From Caldilineaceae bacterium (GTDB lineage Bacteria > Chloroflexota > Anaerolineae > Caldilineales > Caldilineaceae), in assembly GCA_022827195.1 (NCBI GenBank), contig JAJDTL010000024.1:62001-126000 (forward strand): a DNA stretch of 64,000 bases. Reading direction: 5' to 3'. Below the pieces are notes generated by a model. The model worked only from the letters and a program-made list of their open reading frames with translations, made no database searches and was not told the DNA's origin. The position numbers and the translations under genes were made by a program. Positions 54,883 to 63,630 of this stretch are shown in pieces (the stretch's first letter is position 1; every line of letters starts with the position of its first letter).

Positions 54883-55284
54883 GTCCGCCTCCCTTTCGAA
54901 TGCCTGCTCTCGTTATCGCCGGATATAACTGCGTTTGCCTGTGCGCAACTGCTCGTCGCAGCCGATTTTCCCCGCCGAACAGGCCATCTTCTGTTTTCTT
55001 GAGGTGTAGTATTCAGTGTGAAACGAGGTATCAAAGGCCGCGAATACCGGGTAAGATTCCCTGCGGTGCGGGGGTAAGTCGCTGGCCTTCGCCCAGGCGG
55101 CGGTAGTTGAAGTCTGTGAGAGCTTCCCGGCCGTCTGTCGATAATCGCCCCCCTTTCTCGGCTGCAACTTGCTGCACCTGCTGCCTCGCCCGCCATTTTG
55201 CGGACTTTATAGCATATTGGAGGGTCCTCGTCAAAGGGGCGAAATCTGCCCCCGTTTCCCTTAAGCAGCGGCGTTAAGGCAATG
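54883..55284. other. 402-bp intergenic stretch
   Basis: Between BNR 3 and the PhyH gene. On the - strand around 55040-55130 a short frame reads GREALTDFNYRRLGEGQ, faintly like the end of the BNR proteins (SDFNYPDAQGR), so it may hold a tiny relic. No gene, promoter or RNA could be supported. Confidence 0.35.
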
Positions 55285-56517
55285 TTACGACCAGCTGGCG
55301 ATGAACTCTTCGACGTCGAAGTTTTCGGGCATCTCGTAGACGCGGTACTTCGTCGGTTTTGCCTGCGTGCCGGCCACCATCTGCTCGGCGTCGTCCTGCA
55401 GCTTGGCGTCAAGCACGCCAAACCGCAGCCACAGCCGCTCGAATTCAGCCGGCGTGAAGCGGCGGGCAAGGTCCTCGTACAGGTGGCGGAAGTTCGGATT
55501 GACCAGCTGCGCCTGCTCATCCGCCGTCTTGGCCCCGAACTCAGGCCGGGTAAAAGCGTGCAGGGTCTGGGCCTCCTTGCACAGGATTGCGGCGCACACC
55601 ATGCGCCCCTTCTCACCGGGATGCAGCGCGTCCAGCCCCGCGCGAAAGCCCTTCGCGTCGCGGTCGAGCATCGCGCGGTAAATCGCCTCGATCATGTAAT
55701 GGTCGCGGTCTATCGCGCGCGCCCAGCGCTCAAACGGCTCGCGCACAGCCTGCGGCAGATTCCTGGTGAAATCCAGGTCCCACCACAGATGGAAATAGCG
55801 GTAAAGCGGGCCGCCGAACGACTGATAGCCCAGGTGAATTGTGCGGCGCAGCTTGCTGCTGTAGTTGCTTCCCCAGTGGAGAATGAAGTTCGTGTACACG
55901 ACACCGTCGCCGGCCCGCAGCTTCACCGGTATGCCGCCCGGCAGCGGCGCGCGGTCGTCTTTCTCCAGCTGTAGGTTCTCGGCCTCGGTATTGGCGCGGC
56001 GATGGCTGCCGGGGACCACCCACAGCACGTCATCGTCATAGAGAGGAATGTTCCACTGCACGTAGCCGGGGCCGTTCTCCATCATGTCGTAGTGCAGCCC
56101 CTGCAGCGGCGCATCGGTGTCCGGGCCGGTGTCCCGGTGCCACCGCGCCGGCCCGTGATCGCGCACCGGGCTGCACATCAGCATCAGCGCATGCAGGCCG
56201 ACCTCCGGCCCGCGCATCAGCTGGCTGCTCACGCCCAGCGTGTTCTCGTGCAGGCAAAACGCGACCGTTTCGGCCGTCGCCTCGTCCACGTTGTTGTTGA
56301 AGAACAACCGCGGCTGCGGCGCGGTCTCCCACACGCTGCCGGGCAGATTGTCGCGCCGGCGCTCCTCCTCCCAAATCGCCTTCTGCCGTTCGACCAGCAC
56401 CTCGAAGCTGGCCCGCAGTCCGGCCAGGCGGTCCGGGGGAATGACGTTGCGCACGACGATGTAGCCGTCGTCCAACATCTGCTGCGGATCGACCTGGATG
56501 CTGGAATTCGAAGACAT
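55285..56517 (-). CDS. phytanoyl-CoA dioxygenase (PhyH) family protein, long form
   Basis: 410 residues; ATG with AAGGGAG upstream. Core: DDGYIVVRNVIPPDRLAGL, iron ligands in RWHRDTG, DVLWVVPGSHRR, and the distal part ILHWGSNYSSKLRRTIHLGY with His and Arg. It is longer than the other PhyH proteins by a C-terminal helical region (RMVCAAILCKEAQTLHAF onward). It is transcribed away from the importer gene at 56854 and may share its regulatory region. Substrate unknown. Confidence 0.88.
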   Translation of the reverse strand: MSSNSSIQVDPQQMLDDGYIVVRNVIPPDRLAGLRASFEVLVERQKAIWEEERRRDNLPGSVWETAPQPRLFFNNNVDEATAETVAFCLHENTLGVSSQLMRGPEVGLHALMLMCSPVRDHGPARWHRDTGPDTDAPLQGLHYDMMENGPGYVQWNIPLYDDDVLWVVPGSHRRANTEAENLQLEKDDRAPLPGGIPVKLRAGDGVVYTNFILHWGSNYSSKLRRTIHLGYQSFGGPLYRYFHLWWDLDFTRNLPQAVREPFERWARAIDRDHYMIEAIYRAMLDRDAKGFRAGLDALHPGEKGRMVCAAILCKEAQTLHAFTRPEFGAKTADEQAQLVNPNFRHLYEDLARRFTPAEFERLWLRFGVLDAKLQDDAEQMVAGTQAKPTKYRVYEMPENFDVEEFIASWS

Positions 56518-56624
56518 TTCGGCACGCTCCCTTTCTTTGACTGCAATCTGCGCCCGGCTCCGGCCGCCCGCCGCAAGGTTCGTAGCGCTGCCGGGCCGGT
56601 CAACAGGCGCCGGAGGGCCGGGAA

Positions 56625-56634
56625 AAAGCGCTTT
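56625..56634. promoter_or_regulatory. AAAGCGCTTT palindrome overlapping the -35 box
   Basis: Perfect 10-bp palindrome whose last two bases are the first two of the -35 hexamer (TTGACG). LacI-family repressors of sugar genes often bind AAGCGCTT-centred sites. Binding here would block RNA polymerase. Confidence 0.5.
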
Positions 56635-56661
56635 GACGGACTCCGGTAATCTTTATATAAT
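56633..56661 (+). promoter_or_regulatory. sigma-70-type promoter of the 56854 operon
   Basis: TTGACG (56633-56638), 17-bp spacer, TATAAT (56656-56661). Five of six and six of six matches to consensus with the ideal spacing. Start of transcription is expected near 56668. Confidence 0.85.
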
Positions 56662-56853
56662 GTAGCCGCCCATTCTCAAAGTCAAAGAGGCCGCGTATAG
56701 TGACTGCGTGACGTGAAAACAAGGTTACCGCCGTTTCCTGTTGTCGGAGGTCCCACGGTGACTTAATGGTCGGCCGTGACCGGCAACCGTTTCAGCTTGT
56801 GATGTTAAGGTACCGTTCTGTTTCCAGCACCACAGGTGCGAAGGAGAAAAACC

Positions 56854-58248
56854 ATGGAAGAGAAGAGGACACTGAGCAGGCGCCGCTTTCTGCAGCTTTC
56901 GGCGGTGGGCGCCGCGGGGGCCGCACTGGCCGCGTGCGCGGTGCCGGCAGCCGACACCGCAACGGGAGGCGAGATGGCCGAGGCGCCGATGGACGAGACC
57001 GTCGAGCTGCGGTTGAGCCACTGGTGGGGCGAGCTGATCACGCCCAGCATCCCCCTGATCGAAGAGAAGCACAACGTCAGCATCACCGAGGAATCCGCGA
57101 CCTGGGGCGAGTATTTCGACAAGCTGCTGACGCAGTTCGCCGGCGGCGTCGCACCCGACGTGATGATGACCTCGATCCTCAAGGTGGGCCCCTTCTATAC
57201 CGCCGGCCTGCTCCAGCCGCTGGCGCCGGCGATGGAGCGCAATGACATCGACCCGGCCCTCTGGGCGCTCGACCTCGACAGCCTCGCCTTCAAGGGAGAC
57301 ATCTTCGGGCTGCCGATGTTCCTCAACTTCCCGCTCGGCTTCGCCGTCAACCTCGATCTGATCGAGGCGGAGGGCTTCGACGTTCCGCACGAGTGGCCGT
57401 TCTGGGGCACGGAGGCGTTCGACAACTTCAGCTACGAGAAGCTGACCGAGAACTTCGAGGCCTGCACCAAGCGCTCGGCCACCGGCGAAATCGAGATCTA
57501 CGGCAGTGCCGGGACCTGGGGCTCGGTCAATCAGCAGAGCCTCTTCGAGAACGGCGGCGACTTCTTCGACTCCTATGAGTTCGACGAGACCGAGTGCCTA
57601 CTCAACTCGCCCGAGGTGGTCGAAGCGGTCGAGGCCTACACCGACTGGGTCATCAAGTTTGAAGTAGCGCCGGACCTGGGCGCGGCGCAGGCCTTCAAGG
57701 AAGGGGTCTGGCGGGCGCAGAAGGGCGTTGTTCAGTACTCCTGGCTTTGCTACAACTGCTTCCAATCGCCCGAACAGACAGGATTCAACTGGCGCATGTT
57801 CCATCTACCGCAGCTGCCCAGCTTCAAGGCGCGTCGGAACCTGATCATGGCCGACATGGTGACCGCCAATCCCGAGTCCGATCATGCCGACCTGGCCGCG
57901 GACATCGCCATCACTTTCACCACCGACTGGGACTTCACCCAGAAACTCTACCTGACGTGGCTCAATCTGCCGGCCTACAACTCGGGTGCCCATCTCAGCC
58001 TTGTCGAGGACGACCCCCACATCGTCGAAGCGATGAAGGTCTACCTCTCCCGCTACGCCGCGTTCTCGGAGGACATGCGCTCGACCGAGGGCTTTGCGCT
58101 CGCGCCGGGCACGCGCGGCCGCCACGCCGGTTTCGTCGATAACACGGTCAGAACGGAGATCGAGGCCGTGCTTGTCGGCGACAAGACCGCTCAGCAAGCG
58201 ATGGACGACGCCAAAGCGCTGATCGACGCCCAACTCGCCAAATCCTGA
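56854..58248 (+). CDS. extracellular solute-binding protein, family 1 (Tat lipoprotein)
   Basis: 464 residues from ATG 56854 with AAGGAG about 8 bases upstream; the in-frame codons from 56836 are rejected. Twin-arginine motif SRRRFLQ and lipobox Cys28 (ALAAC). Sugar-binder features: LLTQFAGGVAPDVMMTS, GDIFGLPMFLNFPLGFAVN, GVVQYSWLCYNCF. First gene of the operon that continues with two permeases, an isomerase, an SDR and a further isomerase. Expression is likely controlled by the operator at 56625. Confidence 0.92.
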   Translation: MEEKRTLSRRRFLQLSAVGAAGAALAACAVPAADTATGGEMAEAPMDETVELRLSHWWGELITPSIPLIEEKHNVSITEESATWGEYFDKLLTQFAGGVAPDVMMTSILKVGPFYTAGLLQPLAPAMERNDIDPALWALDLDSLAFKGDIFGLPMFLNFPLGFAVNLDLIEAEGFDVPHEWPFWGTEAFDNFSYEKLTENFEACTKRSATGEIEIYGSAGTWGSVNQQSLFENGGDFFDSYEFDETECLLNSPEVVEAVEAYTDWVIKFEVAPDLGAAQAFKEGVWRAQKGVVQYSWLCYNCFQSPEQTGFNWRMFHLPQLPSFKARRNLIMADMVTANPESDHADLAADIAITFTTDWDFTQKLYLTWLNLPAYNSGAHLSLVEDDPHIVEAMKVYLSRYAAFSEDMRSTEGFALAPGTRGRHAGFVDNTVRTEIEAVLVGDKTAQQAMDDAKALIDAQLAKS

Positions 58249-58262
58249 ACGTGGCCGCTGAA

Positions 58263-58302
58263 TCGTGGATAGCGGGGACAGATTGCTCGCCGCTATCCAC
58301 GA
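58263..58302 (+). repeat. perfect 13-bp-stem hairpin between binding protein and permease genes
   Basis: TCGTGGATAGCGG (58263-58275) and CCGCTATCCACGA (58290-58302) are exact inverse complements with a 14-base loop. Such hairpins after binding-protein genes stabilise the upstream messenger and lower expression of the permeases. The stem contains the GTGGATAG word seen in repeats at 42433-42463. Confidence 0.75.
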
Positions 58303-58332
58303 GCTGCGATTCATCCATCAAAGGATGGCGCC

Positions 58333-59247
58333 TTGCTCAAACTCTACAACCCGTGGCGCGCCTCGTGGCGGAGTAAGCTGCTGCGCGAAGAGATGCTGTT
58401 CGGATACGCCGCACTGATTCCCTACCTGGCCGGATTCCTGATCTTCGTCGCCGGGCCGCTCGCCTACTCCCTCTGGCTCTCTTTCACCCAGTACAACATT
58501 CTGCAACCGCCCGTTCCCGTCGGCCTGGACAACTACGCCGCGCTGATTGAGGACCCGCTGATGTGGAAGTCGTTGCAGAATACCGCCGTCTACAGCCTGG
58601 TATCGGTGCCCCTGCAGGTCGTCCTCGGCTATGCACTGGCGCTCATGCTCAATCAGAAGGTGAAAGGGCTGTCAGCCTGGCGCACCATCTACTATGTGCC
58701 GGCCGTCGTGCCGATCGTGGCCTCGGCTTACCTCTTTTCCTATCTTTTCAACGTCGATACCGGGCTGGTCAACCTGCTGCTGAAGATGGTCAGCATAACC
58801 GGGCCGAACTGGTTCGGCAGCCCCGACTGGGCGCTGCGCACCTTCATCATTATGAACCTGTGGGTGAGCGGCGGGGGCATGATCGTCTACCTGGCCGCGC
58901 TGCAGGGCGTACCCACCGCGCTCTACGACGCCGCCAAAATCGACGGCGCCAACGGCTGGCAGCGGTTGTGGGCCGTAACCGTCCCGATGACGTCGCCGGC
59001 CCTGCTCTTCATGTTTATGATAGGCATTATCGGCTCGTTTCAGGTATTCACCAGCGTCTTCATCATCACCAGCGGCGGCCCGGTCAACGCTACGCTCATG
59101 TACGTGCTCTATCTCTATCGCCACGGCTGGAGCTATCTGCAAATGGGCTACGCCAGCGCGCTGGCCTGGGTGCTGTTCGCCATCATATTCGGCCTCACCT
59201 ATCTGAGTCTGCGCGTCTCGGGGCGGCTGGTCCACTACGAGGTCTGA
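58333..59247 (+). CDS. sugar ABC transporter permease, MalF/UgpA type
   Basis: 304 residues; TTG start at 58333 with AAAGGAT upstream (an ATG at 58325 is out of frame). EAA loop LYDAAKIDGANGWQRLWAVTVPM, six membrane segments, start EEMLFGYAALIPYLAGFLIFVAGPL. Partner of the permease at 59429 and the lipoprotein at 56854. Confidence 0.92.
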   Translation: MLKLYNPWRASWRSKLLREEMLFGYAALIPYLAGFLIFVAGPLAYSLWLSFTQYNILQPPVPVGLDNYAALIEDPLMWKSLQNTAVYSLVSVPLQVVLGYALALMLNQKVKGLSAWRTIYYVPAVVPIVASAYLFSYLFNVDTGLVNLLLKMVSITGPNWFGSPDWALRTFIIMNLWVSGGGMIVYLAALQGVPTALYDAAKIDGANGWQRLWAVTVPMTSPALLFMFMIGIIGSFQVFTSVFIITSGGPVNATLMYVLYLYRHGWSYLQMGYASALAWVLFAIIFGLTYLSLRVSGRLVHYEV

Positions 59248-59428
59248 ACCGCAGAGGACGGCGGTTGGATTCTGTCATCCGCCCGCCGGGCTTTCGCATT
59301 GCAACAGATCTTCGCGTTGCGCAGGACTCTCGCGTTGATGGAGATTCAGATGCCTCGCCGCAGGAACAGGCGGATATTTCGGAGTTGTGCCGGAGGACGG
59401 CTTGAGCAGGAGTCAAGGTAGCGGGCAA

Positions 59429-60313
59429 ATGGGTCAAACAATTCGCAGGTCTGATACTGAGTTGCTACTGGGCCGTTACGCAGGGCGGGTCGCGCTCTAC
59501 TTCGCCCTGTTCGGTTTGGGCTTTGTCTTCGTATCGCCCCTGCTGTGGCTGGTCTCCAGCTCTCTCAAGCCGGAAAGCCAGGTGCTGGCCTATCCGCCGC
59601 AGTGGATACCGCGCCCGGTGCGTTTCATCAACTACGCCGAGGTCATGCAGACCTTTCCTTTCTGGCGCTCCGCCTGGAATACCATGGTCATCGTCACCGG
59701 AACAATGGTTGGCCATCTCTTCACCTGCAGCCTGACCGCATACGCATTCGCCCGCATTCGCTTCCCGCTGCGCGAGGCGCTTTTTGTAATGGTGCTGGCC
59801 ACGCTGATGATCCCCTATCATGTCTACCTGATCCCGCAGTATCTCTTGTTCAGAGAGTTGGACTGGCTCAACTCGAGCAAGCCGCTGATCGTGCCCTTCC
59901 TGCTGGGTCAGGCGCCCTTCTACATCTTCCTCATGCGACAGTTCTTCCGCACCATACCGAAGGAGTATGACGACGCCGCGCGCATCGACGGCTGCGGCTG
60001 GATTGGCATCTACTGGCGCATCCTGCTGCCGCTGTCCTATCCGGTGCTGGGCGCGGTCGCGATCTTCACCTTCATGGCGCACTGGAACGACTTCCTGGCG
60101 CCCCTCATCTACCTCAACGAGCCCAAGAAGCAGACCCTCGCGATCGCAATCCGCACTTGGGAGGCGCTGCGCCTGCAGGCGGGCGCCAAACCGGCCTCGT
60201 GGAACCACATCATGGCTGTTTCCGTGCTATTGACATTGCCGCCAATGCTGGTATTCTTCTTTGCTCAGCGCTACTTCATCCAGGGCGTGGTGATGACCGG
60301 CATCAAGGGCTGA
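59429..60313 (+). CDS. carbohydrate ABC transporter permease, MalG type
   Basis: About 294 residues. Start is uncertain: ATG 59429 (MGQTIRRSD) is chosen; GTG 59387 in frame would add 14 residues. EAA loop YDDAARIDGCGWIGIYWRILLPLSYP, tail QRYFIQGVVMTGIKG as in CUT1 permeases. A 180-bp space separates it from the first permease. No ATPase is encoded in the operon. Confidence 0.92.
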   Translation: MGQTIRRSDTELLLGRYAGRVALYFALFGLGFVFVSPLLWLVSSSLKPESQVLAYPPQWIPRPVRFINYAEVMQTFPFWRSAWNTMVIVTGTMVGHLFTCSLTAYAFARIRFPLREALFVMVLATLMIPYHVYLIPQYLLFRELDWLNSSKPLIVPFLLGQAPFYIFLMRQFFRTIPKEYDDAARIDGCGWIGIYWRILLPLSYPVLGAVAIFTFMAHWNDFLAPLIYLNEPKKQTLAIAIRTWEALRLQAGAKPASWNHIMAVSVLLTLPPMLVFFFAQRYFIQGVVMTGIKG

Positions 60314-60388
60314 TCAACAGCGCCGCCGCTCCCGAATGGAAAAAAGAGATTCGCATAGGCAACGGGCAACAGGAATTGGAGCTTTGGA

Positions 60389-61246
60389 ATGAGGCTTGGG
60401 GCAACGATTGGCGACTACCTGGAAACCGAGGACCCCGACGCGCACGTCGCGGAGTGCCGGCGGCAGGGCTATCGCGCCGCGCCCTGCCCCGAGGTGGACT
60501 TCGGCGACCGCGAGCGCATCCGCGACATCAAGCGCGCTTTCGGCGACGCCGATATCGTGATCGGGGAGGTGGCCGCCTGGGTCAACGCGCTCCACCCGGA
60601 CGAGACCAAGCGGCGCGCCAACCGCAATACGATCGCACAGACGCTCGCCCTCGCCGACGAGTTGGAGGCGGTCTGCTGCGCCACCATCGTCGGCTCCTAC
60701 GACGGCAGCGACAACTGGGACTCGCACGTCGGGCATCATCCCCACAACTTCAGCCAGGAGGGGTTCGACGCAGTCGTCGAGTGGGTGCGGCAGGTGCTGA
60801 ACGAGGTCAATCCGCAGCGGACCAGGCTGACGCTGGAGATGTCGCCCTGGACGCTGCTCGACAGCCCCGAAATCTACCTGACGCTGCTCCAAACGATCGA
60901 CCACCCCGGTCTCGCCGTCCATCTCGACCCGGCCAACGCGGTCCGCGAGCCGCGCATCTACTATAACACCGCCGAAATGATCAACCGCTGCTTCGATCTC
61001 CTCGGCCCCTGGATCCGCTCCTGTCACGCCAAGGATGTCCACTTCGCGCTCGACGCGCGCACCGTCGCCATCGAAGAAGTGCTGCCCGGCCGCGGTGTGC
61101 TCGACTACCGCACCTACGTTTCGCGCATCGAGCAGCTTTCGCCGGATATGCCGCTGATCATCGAGCACCTCGCGACCGAGCCGGAGTACAAGGAAGTGTC
61201 AGACTTCATTCGCGGCGTCGCCGCCGAAGTGGGTGCTACGGTGTAG
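60389..61246 (+). CDS. TIM-barrel sugar phosphate isomerase/epimerase
   Basis: 285 residues. Metal-site segments: TLEMSPWTLLDS (Glu), VHLDPANAV (Asp), SCHAKDVHF (His) and LIIEHLAT (Glu). Typical of the xylose-isomerase-like barrel. It lies 75 bp after the permease and is probably co-transcribed. The predicted reaction is isomerisation or epimerisation of an imported sugar or its acid. Confidence 0.87.
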   Translation: MRLGATIGDYLETEDPDAHVAECRRQGYRAAPCPEVDFGDRERIRDIKRAFGDADIVIGEVAAWVNALHPDETKRRANRNTIAQTLALADELEAVCCATIVGSYDGSDNWDSHVGHHPHNFSQEGFDAVVEWVRQVLNEVNPQRTRLTLEMSPWTLLDSPEIYLTLLQTIDHPGLAVHLDPANAVREPRIYYNTAEMINRCFDLLGPWIRSCHAKDVHFALDARTVAIEEVLPGRGVLDYRTYVSRIEQLSPDMPLIIEHLATEPEYKEVSDFIRGVAAEVGATV

Positions 61247-61341
61247 CTGGTGCCGGTTGACTCTAGCCAGTAGCCGGTGGCCCGTGGATAATGGAGATCG
61301 ACCGCCGAGTGCAGGTTCGCTTGCATCAGGGAGATTGAGTG

Positions 61342-62142
61342 ATGGGAAAGCTATCGGGGAAGGTGGTGCTGGTAACGGGGGCGAGCAAAGGGATCGGCCA
61401 GGGACTGGCGATCGGGCTGGCCGCGGCCGGCGCGCAGGTCGCGGTCAACTTCAAGACCGACGCCGAGGGCGCGCAGAGCACATTGGCGAGCATCCGCGAA
61501 GCGGGCGGCGAGGCGGCCGGATTTCAGGCCGACATCGGCGCAAAGTCCGAGTTCGAGGCGCTCGTGGACGCCGTCTGCGCACGCTTCGGCCGGCTGGATG
61601 TGCTGGTCAACAACGCGGCCCGCACCCGTTTCGGCCATGTCTTCGAGATCACCGAAGAGGACTTCGACGACGTGGTCAACACCAATCTGCGCGGCCCCTT
61701 CTTCGGCTCGGTCGCGGCCGCGCGCAAGATGCAGGAACAGGGCAGCGGCTCGATCATCAACATCAGCTCGATCGCAGCCAAATTGATGATCCCGGCGCAC
61801 TCCAGCTACACGATGGCCAAGGGCGGCCTGGAGGCGCTCACCCGACAGTTGGCGCTCGAACTCGCGCCCTCGGTGCGCGTCAACGCGATCGCGCCGACCG
61901 CCACCAGCACCGAGCGCAACCGCGGCTACGACCCCGACTTTGACAAGAAGTGGAACGCGATCACGCCGGCCGGCCGTCTCGCCTACGTCGAAGACTACGT
62001 CGGCCCGTGTGTCTTTCTGGCCAGCGAAGACGCGGCAATGGTCACCGGCCAGATCATCTACGTCGACGGTGGCTGGACGCTGCAAGGCTTCACCCCGGAT
62101 ATGTCAAACTTCGATTTCGCCCAGGACCGGGAACGCGACTGA
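61342..62142 (+). CDS. SDR-family oxidoreductase (classical, FabG/glucose dehydrogenase-like)
   Basis: 266 residues from ATG 61342 (AGGGAG about 9 bases upstream; GTG 61339 also in frame). NAD(P)-binding GASKGIGQG, NNAA, NISSIAA, and active-site SYTMAKGG (Tyr-x3-Lys). Near the C-terminus ITGQIIYVDGGW-like text (MVTGQIIYVDGGW) is standard. Probably oxidises or reduces a sugar hydroxyl or lactone. Confidence 0.9.
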   Translation: MGKLSGKVVLVTGASKGIGQGLAIGLAAAGAQVAVNFKTDAEGAQSTLASIREAGGEAAGFQADIGAKSEFEALVDAVCARFGRLDVLVNNAARTRFGHVFEITEEDFDDVVNTNLRGPFFGSVAAARKMQEQGSGSIINISSIAAKLMIPAHSSYTMAKGGLEALTRQLALELAPSVRVNAIAPTATSTERNRGYDPDFDKKWNAITPAGRLAYVEDYVGPCVFLASEDAAMVTGQIIYVDGGWTLQGFTPDMSNFDFAQDRERD

Positions 62143-62709
62143 GCCAAAGGGAACTTTGCCGGCAAGCACCGGTGTGCGCAGGCCGCCCGCCAGCCGTGAA
62201 AGCGGCCCAAGCGCCGCGCGGCACCAGGTGTGATCCGGTCGTGAACATCGTCAGCGACTGGGTCACGTTGATGACCCTCCAAATCCGGCCGATAACGTTC
62301 CCAGCGTGCGGCATTTCGGAGCCAATTCAGTGCCAAAGATGGCCGGCCGGCAACGCGGTGCCGGGGCACAAGGAGAGAGTGTCCTCCGGAAACGCCCTGG
62401 AAGTCGACGCCCCGGCTGTGCTTCAATATTGCGTTTTCGGCCGTGCACGTCCGAGATCGCGACCGCTGCTTCCCGAACCTTGAGCGGGTATGGCATCCGC
62501 CAAATCACGCCGCCGGATCGAAGGACTGTGTGCTGAGGTACTGGAGATCGTTCAACCTAGCCGGGATATTCAAGAGCACTTCCATGGCAGGCCTCAACCT
62601 TGCCCCTCCTACCAGGGTGGCGAGATGAACAGTGAATGACTTCCCGTTTACATCATCATGCGCAATCTTTCCGCAAAGGAGAGCAAAAAGAGGGGAAAGG
62701 GATTGAACG
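62143..62709. other. 567-bp intergenic stretch
   Basis: No recognised gene. A 49-residue frame (62490-62639, + strand, MASAKSRRRIEGLCAEVLEI...) is the best of the small ORFs and has alpha-helical spacing, but its start lacks a ribosome site. It may be a relic of a lost gene of the operon. Confidence 0.35.
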
Positions 62710-63591
62710 ATGCAGTGCCGCATTACGATGACCGAATTCAACGCAGACTGGCACATGATCGAGGGCATTACCCAACCCAGGGAGCATGCCGGAACCTACA
62801 GCCGTGAGCAGGCGCTCGAGCTCTGCGGAACGCTCGAAGTTGACGGCCTCGAGCTGATGGCCCAGTACTGGGACGACTGCACGCCGGCCTACGTCAGGGC
62901 GCTGGCCGCGGACGCCGGTCTGCCGATCATCTCCTACATCTTCTTCGTCGATATGGCGCTGCCCCCGGAGGCGCGCGCGGCCGCGATCGACGACGCGTAC
63001 GCGCAGATCGACAGGTTCGCCGAGATGGGCGCGGCGCTGGGCATGATCATACCGGGCGTGGCCAAAGATGACTGGCCCTTGGAGCAGCAGCAGGGCTGGA
63101 TGGTGGAGGGGCTGCGCGTCTGCGCCGAGCGGGCGCACTCCGTCGGCGTCACGCTGATCTCTGAAAACGTCGACTACCCGCCCAGCCGTGCGCTGATGGG
63201 CCGCGGGGCAGTCTGCCGCGACATCTGCGCGCAGGTCGATTCGCCCGGCTTCCGCCTGATCTACGACACCTGCGCTTCGCTGTTCGTCGGCGAGGACCCG
63301 CTGGAGACGCTGCAGGTCATGGCGCCGCACGTCGCGCACGTGCATATCAAGAACAGCCGCCCGCTGCAGCCCGGCGAGCCGTGGCCCCGCTACTTCGAGG
63401 CGGACAGCGGCCAGCGCTACACAGGGACCGACATCGACGCCGGCGTGGTCGATCTGCCGCCGATACTGGCGGAACTGGACCGGCTGGGCTATGATGGCTA
63501 CATGATGCTCGAATACCAGGGCTTGGAGGAGCCGGACACGGCCCTGCCGCGCAATGTCGCCGCCCTGCGCCGGCTGCTCGCGGAAGTGTGA
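62710..63591 (+). CDS. TIM-barrel sugar isomerase/epimerase
   Basis: 293 residues. Metal-site segments: TLISENVDYPP (Glu), LIYDTCASLF (Asp), HVHIKNSRP (His) and MMLEYQG (Glu). It belongs to the same superfamily as 21311, 22367 and 60389 but is not a close copy. GGGAAAGGG lies about 8-16 bases before the ATG. Followed after 39 bp by the PhyH gene that runs off the window. Confidence 0.87.
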   Translation: MQCRITMTEFNADWHMIEGITQPREHAGTYSREQALELCGTLEVDGLELMAQYWDDCTPAYVRALAADAGLPIISYIFFVDMALPPEARAAAIDDAYAQIDRFAEMGAALGMIIPGVAKDDWPLEQQQGWMVEGLRVCAERAHSVGVTLISENVDYPPSRALMGRGAVCRDICAQVDSPGFRLIYDTCASLFVGEDPLETLQVMAPHVAHVHIKNSRPLQPGEPWPRYFEADSGQRYTGTDIDAGVVDLPPILAELDRLGYDGYMMLEYQGLEEPDTALPRNVAALRRLLAEV

Positions 63592-63630
63592 AGCGAAGCG
63601 TCTCTCCAGGTAAAATCACGGGGGTCTGCA

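Larger units (their letters stand above)
56518..56853. promoter_or_regulatory. divergent regulatory region (336 bp)
   Basis: Separates the - strand PhyH gene from the + strand importer operon. It holds the promoter and operator described separately, and a leader of about 185 bases before ATG 56854. On the - strand TTGACT (about 56678-56683) lies 18 bp from ATTATA, which might serve the PhyH gene. The leader contains no fold that I recognise as a riboswitch. Confidence 0.5.

Noticed and set aside
55031-55234. Possible relic of a fourth BNR protein (TDFNYRRLGEG)
   Set aside because: Only about ten residues resemble the family end; too little to call.
62490-62639. 49-residue ORF in the gap before the last isomerase
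   Set aside because: No ribosome site, no known family, and similar short frames are expected by chance.
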